NCBI RefSeq assembly: GCF_900103405.1
Contig: NZ_FNHX01000004.1
Coordinates: 124,001 to 188,000, forward strand
DNA: 64,000 nt
Direction of reading: 5' to 3'
Origin: Polaromonas sp. JS666
GTDB taxonomy: Bacteria > Pseudomonadota > Gammaproteobacteria > Burkholderiales > Burkholderiaceae_C
Shown here: positions 58,679-64,000 of the stretch, in pieces
Layout of the letters: each line of letters opens with the position of its first letter
Numbering within the stretch: the first letter of the stretch is position 1
The notes under the pieces: model-generated
Seen by the model: the letters and a program-made list of their open reading frames with translations, nothing else
What the model was told of the DNA's origin: nothing
The model's database searches: none
Made by a program: the position numbers and the translations under genes

Positions 58679-59506
58679 ATGACCTACTGCGTCGCCGCCA
58701 AACTCAACGCCGGGCTGGTGTTTTTGTCAGACTCCCGCACCAACGCGGGCCTGGACCACATCAGCACCTTCCGCAAGATGATCGTCTATGAAAAAGCCGG
58801 CGACCGCTTCATGGTGCTGCTGTCGGCCGGCAACCTGTCGATCTCCCAGTCGATACGCGAAATCCTGCAGGTCGAGCAGCTCAAGGACCATGAAGGCGGC
58901 GAGCCCATCACCATCTGGAACGCCAAAAGCATGTTCGACGCCGCGCGCGTGCTGGGCTCGGCCATCCGCCGCGTCTATGACCGCGACGCCGAGGCGCTCA
59001 AGAACGCCGATGTGGACTTCAACGTTTCGCTGGTTTTCGGTGGCCAGATCCGCGGCGAGAACATGCGCCTGTTCCAGATGTATTCGGCCGGCAATTTCAT
59101 CGAAGCCACCGACGAGACGCCCTACTTCCAGGTCGGCGAGTCCAAGTACGGCAAGCCCGTGCTGGACCGCGTGCTGACTCCCGCCACGCCGCTGGCCGAG
59201 GCCGCCAAATGTGTGCTGGTGTCCATGGACTCGACCATGAAGTCCAACCTCTCGGTGGGCCTGCCGCTGGACCTGGTGGTCTATGAAGCCGACAGCTTCC
59301 AGAGCGACAAGATCGTCTGCATCGACAACGACAACCCCTACTACCGCATGATGCACAGCAGCTGGGGCCAGAAGCTGCGCCAGGTCTTCGACAGCATCGA
59401 AGACCCGGTCTGGGACGACGCGCACACCGACATCCCGCTGAAGATGCCGGCCACGCGCCACGAGCCGCTCAAGAAAATCAGCACGCCCGACGAGAAACTC
59501 ATTTAA
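58679..59506 (+). CDS. Proteasome-like Ntn hydrolase (Anbu family)
   Basis: A 275-residue member of the Anbu family (ancestral beta subunit), self-assembling proteasome-like hydrolases with an N-terminal Thr nucleophile. The ATG at 58679 puts Thr directly after Met (MTYCVAAKLNAGLVFLSDSR), which decides the start over the GTG at 58634 that overlaps mutS; Asp and Lys of the Ntn site are in LSDSRTNAG and FRKMIVY. Elsewhere Anbu is often linked to a transglutaminase-like, an alpha-E and an ATP-grasp gene; none is present here. Confidence 0.88.
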   Translation: MTYCVAAKLNAGLVFLSDSRTNAGLDHISTFRKMIVYEKAGDRFMVLLSAGNLSISQSIREILQVEQLKDHEGGEPITIWNAKSMFDAARVLGSAIRRVYDRDAEALKNADVDFNVSLVFGGQIRGENMRLFQMYSAGNFIEATDETPYFQVGESKYGKPVLDRVLTPATPLAEAAKCVLVSMDSTMKSNLSVGLPLDLVVYEADSFQSDKIVCIDNDNPYYRMMHSSWGQKLRQVFDSIEDPVWDDAHTDIPLKMPATRHEPLKKISTPDEKLI

Positions 59507-59509
59507 GCC

Positions 59510-60352
59510 GTGCCCACCGCCGTCAAACCGCTGGTTATTTTTTCCCACGGCAACAGCTTTCCGGCGGGCACTTACAGCGCGGTCTTCCAGAGCCTCAAGG
59601 CCCGCGGCTTTCAGGTCAAGGCGGTCGACAAATTCGGCCACGACCCACGCTACCCCGTCACCAGTAACTGGCCCCATCTGGTGCAGCAGCTGGCCGACTT
59701 CACGGCCCGCGAGGTTGAAAAGGCCGGCCAGCCGGCCTTCCTGGTCGGCCATTCGCTGGGCGGTTTTTTAAGCCTGATGTGCGCCGCGCGCAACCCGATT
59801 CTGGGCGGCCAGCCCGTCAAGGGCGTGGTACTGGTCGACTCCCCCATCCTGGGTGGCTGGCGCGCGCGCGCCCTCAGCGTGGCTAAACGCGCGCAGTTGG
59901 TCGGCGCCATCTCGCCCGGCGCCATCAGCCGCAAACGCAAAAACCAGTGGCTGGGCAAGGACGAGGTGTTCGAGCACTTCCGCGGCAAAAAAGCCTTTGC
60001 CGCCTGGGACGAGCAGGTGCTGCGCGACTACATCGCCCACGGCACCTATGAAGGCACGGGCGAGGACGAAGGCAAGCAGCTGCTGAGCTTTGACCGCGAC
60101 GTGGAAACCGCGATCTACAACACCCTGCCCGACAACCTCGAAGGCCTGCTCAAGCGCCATCCCCTGAAATGCCCCGTGGCCTTTATCGGCGGCCGCCAGT
60201 CGGCCGAGATGAAGCAGGTCGGGATGGCGATGACAGAGAAAGTCACCAAGGGGCGCATCATGATGCTCGACGGCAGCCACCTGTTTCCGATGGAAAAGCC
60301 TTTGATGACGGCGGCGGCCATCGAGGCAGCTTTGCGGAATTTCCTGGACTGA
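59510..60352 (+). CDS. Alpha/beta-fold hydrolase
   Basis: A 280-residue cytosolic alpha/beta hydrolase. FSHGNSFPAGTYSAVF forms the oxyanion region, LVGHSLGGFLSL the nucleophile elbow, FIGGRQSAEMKQV the likely acid region, and GSHLFPMEKP the catalytic His. A GTG start 3 bp after the Anbu stop suggests co-transcription. Substrate unknown. It converges on the IclR gene. Confidence 0.82.
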   Translation: MPTAVKPLVIFSHGNSFPAGTYSAVFQSLKARGFQVKAVDKFGHDPRYPVTSNWPHLVQQLADFTAREVEKAGQPAFLVGHSLGGFLSLMCAARNPILGGQPVKGVVLVDSPILGGWRARALSVAKRAQLVGAISPGAISRKRKNQWLGKDEVFEHFRGKKAFAAWDEQVLRDYIAHGTYEGTGEDEGKQLLSFDRDVETAIYNTLPDNLEGLLKRHPLKCPVAFIGGRQSAEMKQVGMAMTEKVTKGRIMMLDGSHLFPMEKPLMTAAAIEAALRNFLD

Positions 60353-60357
60353 TCCGC

Positions 60358-61167
60358 CTACAAAACCTCGGCCGCCGACAAGGCCGGCGTCTCGGCAATC
60401 CGCGCCGAGATGGCCCGGCAAGCCTCCAGCAGCGGCGCCACATAGGCCTGCTCGGGGTTGTCCTTCTGGCGGAACATCAAAGTACTGACGCTGATGGCGG
60501 CCACAGGCATGCCACCGCCGCCGCGTATCACGGCGCCGTAGCAAAAAATCCCTGCCTCGTGTTCTTCGCCGTCGACCGACCAGCCCCGCTCTCGCGTGAT
60601 CTCCAGCTGCTTGCGCAAGTCGGGCAGCGTCACCAGCGTGTTGCCGGTATAGCGCGGCAAGGGCAGCCCCTGCAGCAGCGGATCCAGCACGGCAGGCTCC
60701 AGCGCCGCCATATACGCCTTGCCCACCGCCGTGGCGTGCAGGGCCACGCTGGTGCCTATGCGCGAGGCCATGCGCACGGCGCTCGGGCTTTCGAGTTTTT
60801 CGATATAGACCATGGCGCGGCCGTTGGGCACGGCCAGGTGCACGGTCTCGCCGGTGATATCGCGCAGGCGCTTGAGTTCGTCGACCGCGGCCAGGCGCAG
60901 GTCCGAGCGGCCCCAGCTGCGGCTGGCCAGCTGGATCAGGCGCGGGCCCAGGGCCAGCAATGCGCCGCGTTCGTTTTCGACGAGCAGGCCTTCGGCCACC
61001 AGGGCCGCGACGATGCGGTGCACCGTGGGCCTGGGGTAGCCGCTGGCTTTGACCAGCGCGCCCACGTTGAGCGGCTGCTCCGAGTCGGCCACCAGCTGCA
61101 GCACATGCATGAATTTGGAGAACGCGGCCGTGCCGGCCACCTGCGACGCGTTGGGCTGGGCCATCAC
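60358..61167 (-). CDS. IclR-family transcriptional regulator
   Basis: A 269-residue regulator: winged helix-turn-helix in residues about 12-75 (FMHVLQLVADSEQPLNVGAL, then KASGYPRPTVHRIVAALVAE) and an effector domain with RDITGETVHLAVPNG, ATAVGKAYMAAL and the conserved VAAISVSTLMF. It is the last gene of a three-gene operon with the SDR and cupin genes (4-bp overlap) and probably represses it through repeats near 62445. Inducer unknown, probably an aromatic or sugar acid metabolite. Confidence 0.9.
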   Translation of the reverse strand: MMAQPNASQVAGTAAFSKFMHVLQLVADSEQPLNVGALVKASGYPRPTVHRIVAALVAEGLLVENERGALLALGPRLIQLASRSWGRSDLRLAAVDELKRLRDITGETVHLAVPNGRAMVYIEKLESPSAVRMASRIGTSVALHATAVGKAYMAALEPAVLDPLLQGLPLPRYTGNTLVTLPDLRKQLEITRERGWSVDGEEHEAGIFCYGAVIRGGGGMPVAAISVSTLMFRQKDNPEQAYVAPLLEACRAISARIAETPALSAAEVL

Positions 61168-61883
61168 GACACCATGTAGCCGCCGTCCACCGGCAGGATC
61201 ACGCCGGTCATGAAGCTTGCCGCCGGCGTGCAGAGGAACATCGCGGCCTCGGCCACGTCCTTGGGTGTGCCCCAGCGGCCCATGGGCGTGCGCGCCAGGA
61301 TGGGGCCGGCGCGCGCCGGGTCGTCCTGCAGGGCTTTGGTGAGCGGCGTGGCGATCCAGCCGGGGGCGATGGCGTTCACGCGTATGCCGTCGGGCGCATA
61401 GGCGATCGCCAGCGACTTGGTGAGCTGGGCAACGCCGCCCTTGCTGGCGGCATAGCCCGGGACCAGGCCGCCGCCGAAAAAGCTCAGCATGGAGGCCGTG
61501 TTGACGATGCAGCCGCGGCTGGCCTTGAGGCGCTCACGCGTGGCGGTGCACACGCGCATGGTGCCGCTCAGGTTGACGGCCAGCACTTTTTCGAAGACCT
61601 CGATGTCGTGCTCGGCGCCGCGCTGGATGATGCCGGCGCAGTTGAACACAATGTCCAGCGTGGCAATGCCGGCCAGCGCCGCGTCCAGGCTGGTAGCCGA
61701 AGTCACGTCGGCCTGGCGCACCTCTACAGCCGCCTCCAGCGTGCCATCGCCGCCGCCCAGCCCCAGGGCCGTGACCTCGGCGCCCAGCGCCGCGAGGTGG
61801 TTGGCGATGACGGCGCCTATGCCCTGGGTGGCTCCGGCGACCAGCGCGCGCTTGCCTTTAAAGAGTCCGGCCTGGTAGGTCAT
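61164..61883 (-). CDS. Short-chain dehydrogenase/reductase
   Basis: A 239-residue SDR. Cofactor motif VAGATQGIGAVIA, then FNCAGIIQRG, catalytic Ser/Tyr/Lys in VNTASMLSFFGGGLVPGYAASKGGVAQL, and the end FMTGVILPVDGGYMVS. It resembles sugar-acid or aromatic-side-chain dehydrogenases, substrate uncertain. The ATG at 61881-61883 fits the family. Middle gene of the cupin-SDR-IclR operon. Confidence 0.88.
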   Translation of the reverse strand: MTYQAGLFKGKRALVAGATQGIGAVIANHLAALGAEVTALGLGGGDGTLEAAVEVRQADVTSATSLDAALAGIATLDIVFNCAGIIQRGAEHDIEVFEKVLAVNLSGTMRVCTATRERLKASRGCIVNTASMLSFFGGGLVPGYAASKGGVAQLTKSLAIAYAPDGIRVNAIAPGWIATPLTKALQDDPARAGPILARTPMGRWGTPKDVAEAAMFLCTPAASFMTGVILPVDGGYMVS

Positions 61884-61909
61884 CCATGGTTCCTTGAATA
61901 AAACCGCAG

Positions 61910-62437
61910 TCAGCGGATAAATTGTTTTGTGTAATCGGCGCCCAGGCCGACGGCTTCGAAGTGCTTGTTGCACATCTCGATTTTGGTGAACACGTCCTCA
62001 TAACCCATGCCCTTGCCATAGGGGTCGGTGTAGTACATGACGCCATTGACCTGGAAGTAGGTGATCATTTCCTCGACGTCCTCGGGCACATACAGCGTGT
62101 GGGTTTCGCCGGGCGGCTCGAACACATAGCTGCCTTCGGTGGCTTCCCAGTCGTGCTCCAGGTAGCGCCAGCGGCCCTTGAGCACAAAGCCATGCACCGC
62201 CTGCGGATGGCGATGCCGGCTCAGCACGCCGGACTTGCGCACGCGCAGCAAATTCATCCAGTAGCCCTGGCTGGCGTTCAGGCACAGCGGGCGGAACCAG
62301 ACGTTCTCGGCCTGCGGCACCCAGAGCCGCTCGTCGGTCGGGATGGCGTGCTGCACCACGATTTCCGGCCTGGCGTCGGGCGGGTTGGGGTACTGGTAGG
62401 GCATCAGCGGCGTCTGGTCGGGGGTGTCTACGGGCAT
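61910..62437 (-). CDS. Cupin protein, 2,4'-dihydroxyacetophenone dioxygenase-like
   Basis: A 175-residue single-cupin protein. Metal-binding residues are suggested by LSRHRHPQAVHGFVLKG (two or three His, plus Glu/His in PPGETHTLYVPED). Length and flanking sequence (YWMNLLRVRKSGVL, WRYLEHDWEATEGSYVFEP) resemble 2,4'-dihydroxyacetophenone dioxygenase-family cupins, which cleave carbon-carbon bonds with iron. The reaction here is not shown. First gene of the operon with SDR and IclR. Confidence 0.78.
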   Translation of the reverse strand: MPVDTPDQTPLMPYQYPNPPDARPEIVVQHAIPTDERLWVPQAENVWFRPLCLNASQGYWMNLLRVRKSGVLSRHRHPQAVHGFVLKGRWRYLEHDWEATEGSYVFEPPGETHTLYVPEDVEEMITYFQVNGVMYYTDPYGKGMGYEDVFTKIEMCNKHFEAVGLGADYTKQFIR

Positions 62438-62444
62438 GGGAGTT

Positions 62445-62477
62445 GTCCATATTGTGGATATGTGTCCATATTGTAGA
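62445..62477. promoter_or_regulatory. Double operator-like repeat upstream of the cupin operon
   Basis: TGTCCATATTGT occurs at 62445-62456 and 62464-62475, exactly 19 bp apart. The first copy extends to the imperfect palindrome TCCATATTGTGGA (62446-62458), the second to TCCATATTGTAGA (62465-62477). They lie 8-40 bp before the cupin start, where a repressor would block transcription. The IclR regulator of the same operon is the likely binder. Confidence 0.6.
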
Positions 62478-62608
62478 AAACAAGTAGGTCGAAGGCGCGG
62501 GGATTTACCCCTAGCGCGCAGGCAGGCATTTGCAACAGACTGGATAAACTACGCCAGACCATCCGGCGCCTACGCCGAGCAATAACACGACTCTCCGAGG
62601 AGAACCCC

Positions 62609-63889
62609 ATGGCCCTGCCCTTTATCGTCACCCTCGCCGTGACCTTTCTTGCCTGGGCCGTGGCGGCCATCGTGTCCCAGAGAATGGGCGACGCGATGAC
62701 GCTGAGCGCTTCCGTCTGGCTGGCCACCGGGGTCACCTTCGGCGCGCTGCTGGTGGCCAAGCCGGCCAAGCGTTTTGCCGTGCTGGCAGGCGCCGCGCTG
62801 GCGGCCGTTCTGCTGTCGCTGCTGGACGGCCTGGCGCTGTTGCCGGCTCTCGCCTTTGGCGCCAACGAGGCGCTGGCGGCCGGCCTGGGCGCCTGGGTGG
62901 CGCGCCTGCTGCGCGCGCCCCGTCCCGACGGCCGCATCGAGCCGGGCAAGGCCTATGCCGGCCTGCTGGTCGGTGCGCTGCTGACTTCCGCACTGGGCGC
63001 CAGCGTCGCCATCGTGCTCTGGAGCTGGGCCCTGCCCCAGCCCATCCCCCTGCTGACCGAGTGGCGCGTCTGGGCCTGCACGACCTTTGTCGGCATCCTG
63101 CTGATTGCGCCGCTCGTCACTTCCTTCGCGGGCTTCAAGGTCAAGCGTTCGGGCGGCATGGCCAGCAGCCAGTTCCTCGCGGGCGCCGCCACCTTTGTGC
63201 TGTTCTTTGTGGTGGCCGCGCTGATTTTTTCGAGCGACGTGTCCGACCGTTTCGGCGCCTCGCTGGGCCCCACGCTGGCCTACCTGCCGCTGCCCTTTAT
63301 GGTGGTCACCGCCATCCTCTGGAAGGAACGCGGCGCCACGCTGGCCACGCTGCTGGGCGCGCTGGCGCTGATCGCCTGGACCAACAGCGGCGGCGGGCCT
63401 TTCGCCGAGGTCGAGGGCTTTCCGGGCGAGGCGGTGATCGAGGTCCAGGGTTATGTGGCCGTGATGGCGCTGCTGGTGGGCGTGGTCAACGCGCTGGGCG
63501 CCACCGCCGCGCAGGCGCTCGCGCTGGCGCAGGACTGGCGTACCCGCTACCGCCAGGTGCTGGAATCGAACCGCACGGTGGTCGCCAATTTCGACGCCAG
63601 GACCGGCGCGGCCGAATGGGGCGAAGGCGCCAGCGAACTGCTGCGCACCGATGCCGCCGCCCTGCTGACGGTGCAGGACTTCATCGCCCACGCCGACCCG
63701 CAGGAGCAATCCGCGCTGCAGGCCGACTGGCGCGACCTCACGCAGGGCCAGCGCGAGCACGTGCTGTGGAAGAACAGCCTGCGCTGGAGCGACGGCCGCG
63801 TGGCTACCGTGAACGCGCGCCTGTCGGGCGTGCGCGGCGCCGACGGCCAGGTCGAGCAGGTGGCCGTGCTGCTGGAAGTCGAGGCCTGA
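62609..63889 (+). CDS. MASE1-type membrane sensor with a PAS-like domain, no output domain
   Basis: A 426-residue protein. Residues 1-300 hold eight or so membrane segments like the MASE1 sensor (VWLATGVTFGALLV near the start, WRVWACTTFVGILLIAPLV, TLAYLPLPFMVVTAILWKER). A PAS-like domain fills the C-terminal 115 residues (RYRQVLESNRTVVANFDART, then HADPQEQSALQADWRDLT). Most MASE1 proteins end in a GGDEF, EAL or kinase domain; here the frame stops cleanly after PAS. The ribosome site is CGAGGAG. A hydrolase gene starts 1 bp after its stop. Confidence 0.78.
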   Translation: MALPFIVTLAVTFLAWAVAAIVSQRMGDAMTLSASVWLATGVTFGALLVAKPAKRFAVLAGAALAAVLLSLLDGLALLPALAFGANEALAAGLGAWVARLLRAPRPDGRIEPGKAYAGLLVGALLTSALGASVAIVLWSWALPQPIPLLTEWRVWACTTFVGILLIAPLVTSFAGFKVKRSGGMASSQFLAGAATFVLFFVVAALIFSSDVSDRFGASLGPTLAYLPLPFMVVTAILWKERGATLATLLGALALIAWTNSGGGPFAEVEGFPGEAVIEVQGYVAVMALLVGVVNALGATAAQALALAQDWRTRYRQVLESNRTVVANFDARTGAAEWGEGASELLRTDAAALLTVQDFIAHADPQEQSALQADWRDLTQGQREHVLWKNSLRWSDGRVATVNARLSGVRGADGQVEQVAVLLEVEA

Positions 63890-63890
63890 C

Positions 63891-64000
63891 GTGGCAGCGG
63901 ATGCGCCCACCACCCCCACGGCCGAAGCGGCCGTGGACAAAAGCACGCCCGCCGTCTTCCTGATCCACGGCCTGGGCGGCACGCAGTACGACCTGGGCTC
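63891..64000 (+). CDS. Alpha/beta hydrolase, N-terminal part (cut by window edge)
   Basis: A GTG at 63891 opens a frame whose first 36 codons include PAVFLIHGLGGTQYDLGS, the oxyanion loop (HGLGG) of an alpha/beta hydrolase or carboxylesterase. The rest lies outside the window. It is directly coupled to the MASE1-PAS gene. Confidence 0.6.
   Translation, partial: MAADAPTTPTAEAAVDKSTPAVFLIHGLGGTQYDLG

Overview
The window is high-GC bacterial DNA, densely packed and mostly in operons with ATGA/GTGA overlaps. Gene content (assimilatory nitrate cluster with NIT/ANTAR regulators, rpsU-yqeY, rpsO-pnp, cysE-trmJ/suhB, aryl-polyene-like cluster) and a G+C-rich intergenic repeat built round a CCCCCTCGGGGGG core suggest a betaproteobacterium of the Burkholderiales, probably Comamonadaceae (Polaromonas/Rhodoferax/Variovorax-like). 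That placement is inference from protein resemblance, not a search.

Layout. 1-5.3 kb: housekeeping genes (pnp 5' part, rpsO, a PLP aminotransferase, an ABC solute-binding protein, an Hsp20, tsaD). 5.5-26.6 kb: a large nitrate assimilation locus. It holds an ANTAR antiterminator (nasT-like), the nrtABD nitrate ABC transporter, a membrane CheA-like sensor with a CheY-like receiver and a CheX-like phosphatase, the MFS transporter narK, a bifunctional PP2C/Ser-Thr kinase, a second ANTAR protein carrying two nitrate-sensor-like motifs, nirBD, the nitrate reductase nasA, ybiB and cobA (siroheme supply). Three near-perfect sigma-54 promoters (before nrtA, narK and nirB) and two RNA leaders with paired A1/G4 hexaloops (before nrtA and nirB) show that nitrogen status (NtrC/RpoN) and ANTAR-dependent leader control are layered here. 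A lower-GC hydrolase gene and 370 bp of non-coding DNA interrupt the locus after narK.

26.6-42.2 kb: mixed metabolic and housekeeping genes (metallophosphatase, sterol-desaturase-like hydroxylase, YhiN-like flavoprotein, AraC regulator, alpha/beta hydrolase, rpsU, yqeY, EamA transporter, pmbA, yjgA, mog, cysE, trmJ, suhB, FUSC transporter).

42.3-55.6 kb: an aryl-polyene/type II fatty-acid-synthase-like cluster. It encodes an acyl carrier protein, acyl ligase, two hot-dog dehydratases, ketosynthase plus chain-length-factor-like partner, ketoreductase, two or three acyltransferase/glycosyltransferase genes, a LolA-like carrier and an MMPL exporter, with a NodB-type deacetylase and a PAP2 phosphatase embedded. 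This is the best candidate for an incompletely described biosynthetic system.

55.6-64 kb: a tandem 10-bp repeat tract, mutS, an isolated proteasome-like Anbu gene, a hydrolase, an IclR-SDR-cupin catabolic operon with a double operator-like repeat, and a MASE1-PAS membrane sensor lacking an output domain. No tRNA, rRNA, CRISPR array, transposase or prophage gene was seen.
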